DNA of 64,000 bases from NCBI GenBank assembly GCA_023653055.1, contig JAMNXR010000005.1, positions 1 to 64,000 of the forward strand. The letters run 5' to 3'. The notes beneath the pieces are model-generated. The model searched no databases and was not told where the DNA came from. It saw only the letters and a program-made list of their open reading frames with translations. The translations under genes and the position numbers were made by a program. Below are positions 43,237 through 51,440 of this stretch, piece by piece. The DNA is from Burkholderiaceae bacterium (GTDB lineage: Bacteria; Pseudomonadota; Gammaproteobacteria; Burkholderiales; Burkholderiaceae_B). The first letter of the stretch is position 1; every line of letters begins with the position of its first letter.

Positions 43237-43950
43237 ATGGTAGATATGCATATTGATCCCAAGGTTAGAGATATCCTTGCTGGAATTTCCACTGCAACCT
43301 TGACAACAATTTTGCTCAAGAAAGGTTTGCGTAACGTTTGGATGCGTGGAACGAAGCCCATCCGTGCCGGTCAGCCTCGTTTGGTGGCGCGTGCGTTTAC
43401 CTTGCGTTTTGTGCCAGCCCGCGAGGACTTGGCGACACCTGAGTCCTGGTCGTCACCCAAATCCACACGTGGTGCGATCGAAGATATGCCCGAAGGCTGT
43501 ATCGCTGTGGTCGATTCGATGGGTGTGCAGGACGCCGGTATTTTTGGCGATATCTTGTGCGCACGCATGGCAAAAAAGAAAGTCGCAGCTCTTGTGACGG
43601 ACGGTGTGGTGCGTGATTTGGCGGGTGTGCTTGGTACAGGCTTGCCAGTCTGGTGCTCAGGCGCTGCAGCACCGCCATCGGTTGCCGGTTTGACCTTTGT
43701 GGATTGGCAGCAACCCATTGGTTGTGGTGGCGTGGCGGTGTTCCCAGGTGATGTCGTGGTGGTAGATGATGATGGCGCAGTCCTGATCCCAGCCGCCTTG
43801 CTCGATGATGTAGTGAGCAGCGCTGCCGCTCAGGAACAACTCGAAAACTGGATCATGAGTCAGGTTGAAAAAGGCCATGCATTACCGGGTCTGTATCCGC
43901 CCAATGCAGAAAACCTGGCACGCTACAAGGCTGAAACAGGTCAGAAATAA
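43237..43950 (+). CDS. RraA family protein (HMG/CHA aldolase-like)
   Basis: A 237-residue RraA-fold protein. The family motif VTDGVVRDLAG gives Asp122, Arg126 and Asp127, the metal and substrate site of 4-hydroxy-4-methyl-2-oxoglutarate aldolase. Family names also include a ribonuclease E inhibitor, a role seen mainly for the shorter E. coli protein. CGGAGA sits seven bases before the ATG at 43237, deciding against a GTG six codons upstream. Placed after the DapA-like gene; aldol cleavage to pyruvate is the likely reaction. A terminator follows. Confidence 0.82.
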   Translation: MVDMHIDPKVRDILAGISTATLTTILLKKGLRNVWMRGTKPIRAGQPRLVARAFTLRFVPAREDLATPESWSSPKSTRGAIEDMPEGCIAVVDSMGVQDAGIFGDILCARMAKKKVAALVTDGVVRDLAGVLGTGLPVWCSGAAAPPSVAGLTFVDWQQPIGCGGVAVFPGDVVVVDDDGAVLIPAALLDDVVSSAAAQEQLENWIMSQVEKGHALPGLYPPNAENLARYKAETGQK

Positions 43951-43975
43951 TTGGTCTGATTTTTTCAGTCAGTAC

Positions 43976-44006
43976 AAAGGCCTGCACCTTGATGCAGGCC
44001 TTTTTT
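43976..44006 (+). terminator. Rho-independent terminator after RraA-like gene
   Basis: AAAGGCCTGCA (43976-43986) pairs perfectly with TGCAGGCCTTT (43993-44003), a GC-rich 11-base stem around a 6-base loop, followed by a T-run. It ends the plus-strand unit and faces the end of the PAP2 gene, so it may also act on the opposite strand. Confidence 0.88.
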
Positions 44007-44017
44007 ATGGTCGCGGT

Positions 44018-44857
44018 CTACTCGCTTTTACTGCGAGACTGCGCAGGACCAAAAGAGCGCCAGGTAAACCAGGCGATACTGATACTTGCAACGGCTGCCG
44101 CGACCCATTGTGCGGGTTTGGTTTGTGGAAAATCAATCGTCGTGGTCAACAAAACACAGACGCCGACCAAGCCAGCTGTACTGATGATGCGCATCAGCCA
44201 TGCTTGCGGGACTAAGGCGCGGGCAGGGATGGATTGTGTCAGTCTGGCGCCGGCGATTCCGCTAAATAGACCCACAGCGGCACCTGCGCATACATCGGCA
44301 GGCCAATGCGCACCGACTGCAATACGCGCCAAGCCAGCCAGCGTCGCGGCTACAAATAGCCAGCGATAGACGCTACGTTTATGTACATCAATCGAAAAGT
44401 AAAAGGCCGTCAAAATCGCAAAAGCCGTCAGCGTATGGCCGGAAGGCATTGAAAAATACGTCAGCGTTTTGCCCATAATATAAAAACTGGACGGATCCAA
44501 TATCGCAGCAGGGCGGGGCATTTCTAATGTTTGTTTCAACACATTCGAGAGAATGCCCGAGATCGCACCACCAACAAGCGCAGCAGGGAGTAAGCGAGGT
44601 GCGAGCACCAATAAGGGACACGCCAACGCGAATACCCCCCAACCGTTACCAAGCATATTAAAACTCGCCCAAAAAATTTCTGGCAAAAAATGCGCGACGC
44701 GATTGAGCTGAAGAAATAATTGAGGTTCTGGCGCAAACAACCATAAGCCAAGCCAGACGGCGAGGGGGACTAGGCACCAAAGAAAGTCTTTGGCATATAC
44801 GGTCTGGATGGGGCGCGCTGAGGCGGTGCCCTGCTGAGTAAAGTCATCCTGACTCAT
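44018..44857 (-). CDS. PAP2 family membrane phosphatase
   Basis: A 279-residue inner-membrane protein with about six helices. The three PAP2 motifs are intact: KQTLEMPRP (Lys108, Arg115), PSGH (138-141) and ARIAVGAHWPAD with Arg178, His184 and Asp188. It removes phosphate from a lipid or isoprenoid phosphate on the periplasmic side. It overlaps the glycosyltransferase 9 gene by four bases, so the two are translationally coupled; a role in lipid carrier recycling or lipid A dephosphorylation is inferred. Confidence 0.88.
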   Translation of the reverse strand: MSQDDFTQQGTASARPIQTVYAKDFLWCLVPLAVWLGLWLFAPEPQLFLQLNRVAHFLPEIFWASFNMLGNGWGVFALACPLLVLAPRLLPAALVGGAISGILSNVLKQTLEMPRPAAILDPSSFYIMGKTLTYFSMPSGHTLTAFAILTAFYFSIDVHKRSVYRWLFVAATLAGLARIAVGAHWPADVCAGAAVGLFSGIAGARLTQSIPARALVPQAWLMRIISTAGLVGVCVLLTTTIDFPQTKPAQWVAAAVASISIAWFTWRSFGPAQSRSKSE

Positions 44858-46101
44858 GCGCGGGCCGCCTCAAACTGCACCTCGACTTTTTCCATGACTT
44901 GAGGAACAGAGATCGCTTGCATGCAGACATTGTCTGAACACGGTGTCTTGCGATGATTGGCCGCACTCACGCAAGGCGAGCAAGCGAGTTGAGCCGTGAT
45001 CGGGATGGATTTGCCGAGCGAACCGTACAGCGCGGGTGTTTCAGGCCCAAACAACACAACAGTATGCAGACGGGTGACAGAAGAAAAGTGACCGGGCCCC
45101 GAGTCGTTTGTCACCATGACATCGGCAAGGCTGTAAAGCGCAGGAAGTTCAGAAAAAGACACTTGACCAGCAAAATTGAGTGCACAAGAGACATTGGCAC
45201 CTACTCGAACATTTTCAACGTATTCAAACTCAGCTGGCGATCCTGTGATGAGAATAAGGCTGTCGGGCCATTTGCGATGGAGTTCGACAATCAACGCAGA
45301 AAAACGCTCCGGTGCCCAGCGTCGCTGGACTAATAACTCACTGGCATTGGGATTGACCAAAAACAAAGGCTGAGTCCCGAGCGTGAAGGTGCATCGCGCT
45401 TGAGCGGCGAGCTGTTCGATGCGTGCGAGCACCGTTTGTCGCACGGTCGGCTCAATAACGGCTTGTGCAATCTTGATCGCCTCGTCAGAGATATGAATTT
45501 TGCTAAAGGGTGTCTCTTGTGCGGTCGCAAAGGCCGCATGAATCAGTGACAAGAAGTTTTTAGCGATATGAATATGAGGGTTGTAATGCACTTTGTGCGT
45601 CAGCATATTGCCGCGCCACAAGCCTTCACCATGAAAGATGTGATAACCGACGCGACGGCGTGCACCGCAAAGACCTGTTAAGAGCGCGGTAAAACGTGAA
45701 AACAATTCCAAGTCGATGACAGTGTCTATCCTGCGGGCGCGCGCCCAGAATAGAAATTTAAGGGTGTCACGTGCGAGCGAAACAACCGAGCTTGAATCAA
45801 TCGTAAACACATTTCCAACAGGTACTGTATTGAGCAAACTCAAACTGGCACGATTGCTTTTGAAAATCAAAAAGAAAATTTCAGCACCGCGTGCCTGTGC
45901 ATTGCGCATGGCGGGATCAACGATGATCGCGCTCCCCATTTCGGAAAGCTCGATAAATAAGATTTTGCGCGGTGCGCCATTCGGTCCCGCAAATAGACGC
46001 GTGAGCCAGTCGATGAGCATCACAAGCGGGGTAAATAAGGCGCAAAGCGGCACACCGACGCGATGGTCGATGGTGCGCATGGTGTCGACACTGAGGCTCA
46101 T
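44854..46101 (-). CDS. Glycosyltransferase family 9 protein (heptosyltransferase-like)
   Basis: A 415-residue GT9 enzyme, the family of LPS heptosyltransferases. The C-terminal nucleotide-sugar block is seen in FLVNPNASELLVQRRW, ILITGSPAEFEYV and VMVTNDSGPGHFSS. The N-terminal half has the acceptor domain with GSAIIVDP. A cysteine-rich C-terminus (CSPCVSAANHRKTPCSDN) recalls a subgroup of GT9 proteins. It probably adds a sugar to LPS core or another lipid-linked glycan on the cytoplasmic side. It lies in a leftward membrane-glycan unit. Confidence 0.82.
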   Translation of the reverse strand: MSLSVDTMRTIDHRVGVPLCALFTPLVMLIDWLTRLFAGPNGAPRKILFIELSEMGSAIIVDPAMRNAQARGAEIFFLIFKSNRASLSLLNTVPVGNVFTIDSSSVVSLARDTLKFLFWARARRIDTVIDLELFSRFTALLTGLCGARRRVGYHIFHGEGLWRGNMLTHKVHYNPHIHIAKNFLSLIHAAFATAQETPFSKIHISDEAIKIAQAVIEPTVRQTVLARIEQLAAQARCTFTLGTQPLFLVNPNASELLVQRRWAPERFSALIVELHRKWPDSLILITGSPAEFEYVENVRVGANVSCALNFAGQVSFSELPALYSLADVMVTNDSGPGHFSSVTRLHTVVLFGPETPALYGSLGKSIPITAQLACSPCVSAANHRKTPCSDNVCMQAISVPQVMEKVEVQFEAARA

Positions 46102-46134
46102 AGGCTGGTTATTTTAAAGAATTTTTGAGTAGGG

Positions 46135-47190
46135 TTATGCCGTGCGACGCACATCTTCACGCTTGCGCCTCAAGAGTGACAGGGCGCCCGGCAAGTAGGT
46201 CACGAGGGTGACGATACCAAAGCTCACCGAGGCGAGAACGGTCATGCCGCTGTCGATTCCCCATAGCGCTAACGTGGCGGAAAGTGTCGCCTCACGCAAT
46301 CCCCAACCAGAAATACTGATCGGCAGCATCATGAGCAGAGCCAGTGCCGGCATACCAATCATGAGCGCAGAAAAGGGGGCGCTCACGCCAAAGGCTTTGA
46401 GGCAGCACCAAAAACTGGACAGCGCTAAAACATGTGTCACGACAGAAATAAGGAGTTGAGGAAAAACGGTGGGCCAACCTAGCCCGGTATTGAGCGCAAA
46501 CATGGCTTGTGGCATGCCAAGTTTGTTGAGTATCTGCTGAATCAGATCGCGGCTGATGCGCACGTTTAATAAGATTGCGGCTGCGGCTGCGGCGCCCAAC
46601 ATGGCGCAGAGTATCCACCAACCCAGAGACTGTCCCCAAGGGGCCAGCATCGCCCCTCCTATAATCAGGCCGCACGCGCCCACTATGTTGTTCGCCAGTA
46701 AGCCGAGCCCGCGGTCGAGCGCGACGCTAAAAAACCCCAAGCGCAAGCGAGGGGGGGCACGATCGAGTGCGACAGGGTCATGGAGCTCTTGCTGAAGGGT
46801 TTGGGGCTGATCTTGCACCGAACTGTGCGGGTCTGAATGACGATTGGCCTTGGCATGATATGGTCGACTCCCTTCAACTGCGCGATAGCTGTCACCCCCG
46901 ATTGTGCTGGGCAGTCCCTGATTGATCAGGCCGCCGGCAAAATAAAGTGTGATGTAGTCCTGCACGGGACGATACAGTTTGACACTGCGCATCAGCCAGC
47001 CCCAACGCAAGACCGCTAACAGGTTGGTGAGTACAAGCAGGACCAACGCCAGTACAAACCAGGTAGGCTGGATGGCAATCTTGGTGTCTCTCAGTGCCTG
47101 CCAGTCGATGCTTCGTGTCGCGAGCCAGAGCAGTGCGATAGAAAGAACGATACGGATATACGGCCAGAGTTTTTTAAAAATTTGTTTCAA
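46135..47190 (-). CDS. Flippase-like / lysylphosphatidylglycerol synthase transmembrane family protein (UPF0104)
   Basis: A membrane protein with about eight helices, 351 residues from a TTG start that gives MKQIFKKLWPYIRIVLSIALL. The upstream alternative TTG would overlap the GT39 gene by 98 bases, so this one is preferred, although no good Shine-Dalgarno is seen. The family hallmark INQGLPSTIGGDSYRAVEGS and SVALDRGLGLL are present but separated by about 40 polar residues (HAKANRHSDPHSS to RAPPRLRLGFF), an insertion not usual there. Proteins of this type accompany glycosyltransferases and may translocate lipids. Confidence 0.7.
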   Translation of the reverse strand: MKQIFKKLWPYIRIVLSIALLWLATRSIDWQALRDTKIAIQPTWFVLALVLLVLTNLLAVLRWGWLMRSVKLYRPVQDYITLYFAGGLINQGLPSTIGGDSYRAVEGSRPYHAKANRHSDPHSSVQDQPQTLQQELHDPVALDRAPPRLRLGFFSVALDRGLGLLANNIVGACGLIIGGAMLAPWGQSLGWWILCAMLGAAAAAAILLNVRISRDLIQQILNKLGMPQAMFALNTGLGWPTVFPQLLISVVTHVLALSSFWCCLKAFGVSAPFSALMIGMPALALLMMLPISISGWGLREATLSATLALWGIDSGMTVLASVSFGIVTLVTYLPGALSLLRRKREDVRRTA

Positions 47191-47200
47191 GGCAAGCGCT

Positions 47201-48742
47201 TTATTGAGTATTGCCTGAGGTGGAACCCCAGTGACGACAATGGAAGAAATCAAAGCGTGAGATGTGGCGCTCAAAGCGTTTCGCTTCAAAGGTGCCAATC
47301 AGTCGGCACGATTCAAACTCTCCCGGCTTGGTCGGTAGGTCATACTTCACTTGTGACCAGTTTACAAAAAGACTGTCCGACCCGGGCGCAATATCTCCAA
47401 ACCAGAGGTCAAACTGATCGAAACGGCTGTCCAGAACATGAACGGGTAGAGGTCTGGCATACCAGGCAAGGCGGCTACCCAGTGTCCAGTTTCTGACAGA
47501 AAGTGACTTGAGGTCGTGCGTTGAAGCGAGTTCGCGTGCGCGCAGGCCCGCCTGATCCCAGCCCCATAGGTCGGCGAGCGGATTTTTACGTGCCAAGGGA
47601 TGTTCCGCTGATAATCCGGGGACCCCGACGAAAAATAAGGCGGCAAAGGCGATCAGACAGATAACGACCTGGGCTCGGATAAACGCCAAAATAAGCGCCT
47701 TGCGTCCGCTGGCCCAGCGTTGCGCGAGCGCGAGGGCGGCAAAAGGGGTCATTGCCAGCCAGGCGGGCGCTGTCCAGTGGGGGAGACTTCCGCCACCGCC
47801 CGACATCAGACCCGTCACCACAAAGGGAATAAAGAAAAACAACAGCAGGCCCGCGTAAAGCCATTGACGTGCTTGGATGATCTGGCGTGTGGCGAGATAC
47901 CCACCCAAGAAGAGCAAGGGGCCATACGCTACAAGCTGTATCCCAATAAACGCCGCGAGTCTTTTCGCTTGCCACGTGCCACCACTGCCGTGTTTGAGTT
48001 GATAGGCAAAAGAGATCCACTCATTTTGTGCATTCCATACCAGCACGGGGCTAATGAGGATAAGCGCCAAGATGGCTGCGAACCAGGGTCCGCTGGTCAA
48101 CAGCACGCGAACCCCGCGTGCCGCCAAGAGCGTCACAAGCACGGCTAAAGCAGGCAACACCGCGGTGTATTTGGACAGCCCGGCCAGTCCGAGCAGGGCG
48201 CCGAGTGCAAACCATTGTGGCCACTGGCGCTGTTGTGCGTCGGCGGATGCCAGATTAAGCGTAAGCGTCATCAGCAACAGCACCCACACCATCAGCAGGC
48301 TGTCTGGCAATAGACCGACGGCCAGAACATGTATGACAGGGGCCAGTAAGACCAGCCCGACGGCCCAGAGCCCGACGGTATCGCGATTGAGGGTCTGCGA
48401 GACAACGGATGCCGGTTCAGGCGCGCGTTGGTCGAACAGCCGCATGGCCAACTGTCTGGCCAGCAAACTCGACACCAGCCAAAGTGCTTGTGGAATCAGA
48501 CGGATCACACTGTCCGGCGCGCCTGCGGCGACTAAGGGCCATTGAATCCAGCCCACCATGGGTGGATGGTCGAAATAACTCCAATCGGGCTTGGCCGCAT
48601 ACAGCACATAATGGGCTTCGTCGACGGACAGGGTCAGCAGCACACCAAACCCAAAATGGATCAATACGCCCAGTAGCAACAAACGGGTCAGGTTGATGAG
48701 CGTTGGGGACCTGGCAACGTAACGGGCATCGTGGGTTTGCAC
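47201..48742 (-). CDS. ArnT-like glycosyltransferase family 39 protein
   Basis: A 513-residue membrane glycosyltransferase of the PMT/ArnT type, using a polyprenyl-phosphate sugar. The catalytic DE pair Asp41-Glu42 in SVDEAHYVLYA is followed by YFDHPPMVG. About eleven helices and a periplasmic C-terminal domain (from about 400) complete the layout. In the family this transfers aminoarabinose or another sugar to lipid A or protein. Ten bases separate it from the flippase-like gene downstream. Confidence 0.85.
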   Translation of the reverse strand: MQTHDARYVARSPTLINLTRLLLLGVLIHFGFGVLLTLSVDEAHYVLYAAKPDWSYFDHPPMVGWIQWPLVAAGAPDSVIRLIPQALWLVSSLLARQLAMRLFDQRAPEPASVVSQTLNRDTVGLWAVGLVLLAPVIHVLAVGLLPDSLLMVWVLLLMTLTLNLASADAQQRQWPQWFALGALLGLAGLSKYTAVLPALAVLVTLLAARGVRVLLTSGPWFAAILALILISPVLVWNAQNEWISFAYQLKHGSGGTWQAKRLAAFIGIQLVAYGPLLFLGGYLATRQIIQARQWLYAGLLLFFFIPFVVTGLMSGGGGSLPHWTAPAWLAMTPFAALALAQRWASGRKALILAFIRAQVVICLIAFAALFFVGVPGLSAEHPLARKNPLADLWGWDQAGLRARELASTHDLKSLSVRNWTLGSRLAWYARPLPVHVLDSRFDQFDLWFGDIAPGSDSLFVNWSQVKYDLPTKPGEFESCRLIGTFEAKRFERHISRFDFFHCRHWGSTSGNTQ

Positions 48743-48761
48743 GTGAGATGAATGGCCCGGT

Positions 48762-49490
48762 TTATTTGATCTGGACAGGCATGACGCGCCATGTCACTTG
48801 TCGCTTGCCATCTTCTGTGACAACTTTGGCATTGGCACGGGTTGCGGTAAAGCCTGCGGGGAGATCAAAGGTGCCTGACACATGCAGATAGTGGTTGAGT
48901 TTGATCGCAATGCGAGGCACTGCAATCGTCTCGACACGTCCATTGGCATAGCGCCCTTCAAAAGACAATTCGAGCCAGCCCTTGAATTCTGGTTTTTGCG
49001 CATTTTCTTGTAATAACCACACCAGATAAGAAAGTTTGGTCGCGTTTTTTTCTTGGGTAAACGTACTGGTACTCACACCGATCGGACCATAGCGCGGATC
49101 GAAGGTGAGGGTCTGCGCAAATACATTGAGTTGTTCGCGCAGGGGACCGATCAGCGATTCGGCCGTTGATAAGCTGCTTTTAAGCTGATTGATTTGTGCA
49201 TCGCGCACCCGCACTTCATTGTCGAGCACTTTTTGAGACGCATCAACGCGAGTTTGAAGGGATTGTTTTTCAACAGAAAGATTTTTAAGCTCTTCGGTGA
49301 GTTTTTGTGTTTCAGCGAGCGACAGACGCTTTTCACCATAACTAGCTTGCAGAAAAAGAACACCACCACCGCCGAGCAAGATACCTAATAAAAACAGGAT
49401 TAACCAACCGGGCAAGCCGCGTGAGCCACGCCGGGTATCGTACGGTGCGGGCTTAAAAATTGCGCGTTTGGCTTGAACACGTATGACCAT
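48762..49490 (-). CDS. Single-pass membrane protein with coiled coil (DUF6776-like)
   Basis: A 242-residue protein. A basic cytoplasmic N-terminus is followed by one membrane helix (about 27-48), a coiled coil (about 53-120, heptad-like LTEELKNLSVEKQSLQTRV) and a beta-rich C-terminal domain (FGPIGVS-like segment DPRYGPIGVSTSTF). The layout resembles DUF6776 as I recall it. Function is unknown. It is between the GT39 gene and murU on the same strand, so an envelope role is suggested by context only. Confidence 0.65.
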   Translation of the reverse strand: MVIRVQAKRAIFKPAPYDTRRGSRGLPGWLILFLLGILLGGGGVLFLQASYGEKRLSLAETQKLTEELKNLSVEKQSLQTRVDASQKVLDNEVRVRDAQINQLKSSLSTAESLIGPLREQLNVFAQTLTFDPRYGPIGVSTSTFTQEKNATKLSYLVWLLQENAQKPEFKGWLELSFEGRYANGRVETIAVPRIAIKLNHYLHVSGTFDLPAGFTATRANAKVVTEDGKRQVTWRVMPVQIK

Positions 49491-49511
49491 CTCTTTCTCC
49501 GCAAGCGGACC

Positions 49512-50225
49512 TCAATACTTAAGCATGCATTCTAACGTGTTGAGCCGCTCCGGGGTACCGACGTCAATCCATGCGCCATGGTGGAGTTGCCCCACGATGC
49601 GCGCGCATGCAATCGCCTCCCGCAGAAGGGGTGCAAGTTTTGCGGGCTGATGCGCGGGGGTATGAGAAAAAAGAGAAGGTTGGTACACCCCAATACCAGA
49701 GAAGGTGTGTTTGGGCGTGGGAGGCGTCATACTAGAGGTGGCGTGAATGTCTGTGTCGGTGACCAGCCCGTCAGCCGACAGCCCAAAATCCCCGTTTGGA
49801 TGATGCGCGGGATTCGGGACGAGTAGCAGCCAAGCTTGATGTTCGCCTTGGATCAAATGTTTGCCAATTTGTAAAGCTTGTAAAGGATTCCAGTCGCACC
49901 AGATATCGCCATTGATCACTAAAAATGGCTCCGTTCCTAAAAGTGGTAACGCCGTGGCAATCCCGCCCGCGGTTTCGAGCGCAACAGTTTCAGCAGAGTA
50001 GTGAATATTGACGCCCCACTGGCGACCATCGCGCAATGTTTGCTCAATACGCGCGCCGAGCCACGCGTGATTGATCACAATCTCAGTGATGCCTGCAGCG
50101 GCTAACTTTTCGATATGCCACTGAATCAGCGGCTTGCCAGCGACCGGTATCAAAGGTTTTGGTAACGTGTCCGTGAGTGGGCGCATGCGTTCGCCTCGCC
50201 CGGCGGCAAGAATCATCGCGCGCAT
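49512..50225 (-). CDS. murU: N-acetylmuramate 1-phosphate uridylyltransferase MurU
   Basis: A 237-residue nucleotidyltransferase. The signature AAGRGERMRPLT (7-18) with PKPLIPVAGKP and the metal Asp107 in NGDIWCDW match MurU, which makes UDP-MurNAc from MurNAc-1-phosphate in peptidoglycan recycling. The start overlaps the stop of amgK by one base, and the amgK-murU pair is the known recycling arrangement. Sugar specificity is inferred from this pairing. Confidence 0.88.
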   Translation of the reverse strand: MRAMILAAGRGERMRPLTDTLPKPLIPVAGKPLIQWHIEKLAAAGITEIVINHAWLGARIEQTLRDGRQWGVNIHYSAETVALETAGGIATALPLLGTEPFLVINGDIWCDWNPLQALQIGKHLIQGEHQAWLLLVPNPAHHPNGDFGLSADGLVTDTDIHATSSMTPPTPKHTFSGIGVYQPSLFSHTPAHQPAKLAPLLREAIACARIVGQLHHGAWIDVGTPERLNTLECMLKY

Positions 50226-51268
50226 CAGAACGTGTACCCCACCTTTGTTTGAACTTGATCAAGCACGTCGAGCACACGCAGCAAAGGTTTGAAAGCGATG
50301 TATCGTCCGGCGACTTGACGGACGTATTGATTAACGCGGGGGATATGCGCCAGATAGGCCGCTTTGCCGTCGCGGTGGTTGAGTCTGGCAAATACGCCTA
50401 GGATACGCAGATTACGTTGTAGCCCCATCCATTCGTAATCCTGATGGAAATCTGCAAAATCTGTGGGCACAGGTAATCCATTTTTGCGCGCAAGCTCCCA
50501 GTAGCGAATCGCCCAGTCTATTTGTTGTGGCTCTTCCCAGGTCGTACGGGCGTCCATGACCAAGGAAGCGAGGTCATAGGTGATCGGACCTGAGACGGCA
50601 TCCTGAAAGTCCAAAATGCCGGGGTTGGCACCATGTTCTGGGCGCACACAACGCATCAGATTGGGGGAATGGAAGTCCCGGTGCACCAGCACGCGAGGTT
50701 GCGCGGCGTTGCGTGTCACGAGCAAGTCAAAAACTTGATTGAGTCCTTCTAGAGCAGCGGGCTCCAAATTCACCTTGCAATGCACGGATACGTACCACTC
50801 GACAAAGAGACCCAGCTCGTCTTTCAGGCGGGCAGCGTCGTAGACAGGCAGTCCCGTTGCATCCGCCGCTTGCATTTGCACGAGCGCTGCAAGCGCATCC
50901 CGATACATGGCTTGCAAATTTGCGTCAGTGAGACCGGACTGAATGCTGTCGTAGTACGTGGTAGGCCCTAAATCGGTCAGCAGTAAAAATCCCTTAGCCA
51001 GATCTTGCGCAAGAATAGCGGGTACGTTTAGGCCAACAGCCGCTAATCTGCGCGCCACGTCGACAAAGGGACGGCAATCCTCTTGGGGCGGTGGTGCATC
51101 CATGATGACCAGTGTGCCCTGGGCGGCTGCAATCCGGAAATAGCGCCTGAAGCTCGCATCACTAGAGGCGGGAGCGAGACTGGCGAGATCGAGCCCCAGA
51201 GCGGCTGGACACGTGCCAAGCCACTCAAGAAGACTTGCTATTCTAGGTTCTGAATTAAAGGTTGACAT
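50225..51268 (-). CDS. amgK: N-acetylmuramate/N-acetylglucosamine kinase AmgK
   Basis: A 347-residue aminoglycoside-phosphotransferase-like kinase that phosphorylates the anomeric position of MurNAc and GlcNAc. The catalytic block is HRDFHSPN (196-203, Asp198) and the metal Asp is Asp220 in LDFQDAVSGP. The ATG at 51268 is preferred to a TTG 12 codons upstream. With MurU it bypasses de novo UDP-MurNAc synthesis, which in Pseudomonas underlies intrinsic fosfomycin resistance. It is divergent from lptD. Confidence 0.9.
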   Translation of the reverse strand: MSTFNSEPRIASLLEWLGTCPAALGLDLASLAPASSDASFRRYFRIAAAQGTLVIMDAPPPQEDCRPFVDVARRLAAVGLNVPAILAQDLAKGFLLLTDLGPTTYYDSIQSGLTDANLQAMYRDALAALVQMQAADATGLPVYDAARLKDELGLFVEWYVSVHCKVNLEPAALEGLNQVFDLLVTRNAAQPRVLVHRDFHSPNLMRCVRPEHGANPGILDFQDAVSGPITYDLASLVMDARTTWEEPQQIDWAIRYWELARKNGLPVPTDFADFHQDYEWMGLQRNLRILGVFARLNHRDGKAAYLAHIPRVNQYVRQVAGRYIAFKPLLRVLDVLDQVQTKVGYTF

Positions 51269-51342
51269 GAGCGTAAAAATTGAATGAAAAGGTGATTTAA
51301 GCAAACGTTGAAAAGGATCGAAGCAAAGATGAGGCGCTTCTC

Positions 51343-51348
51343 TATAAT
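51343..51348 (+). promoter_or_regulatory. Candidate -10 element of the lptD promoter
   Basis: A perfect TATAAT lies in the divergent amgK-lptD region, about 95 bases before lptD. No good -35 hexamer stands 16-18 bases upstream. CTATAATAG is near-symmetrical, so the same bases give TATTAT on the other strand, with TTGAAA about 20 bases upstream of that for amgK. Confidence 0.4.
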
Positions 51349-51440
51349 AGCGGCTGAATTAGGCCTGTCTTTCAAGATTTTTTTAAAGCAAAAGAAGTTT
51401 GTTTTTGCTAAGTGTATGTATTAAGGTGACTTTTTAGAAC

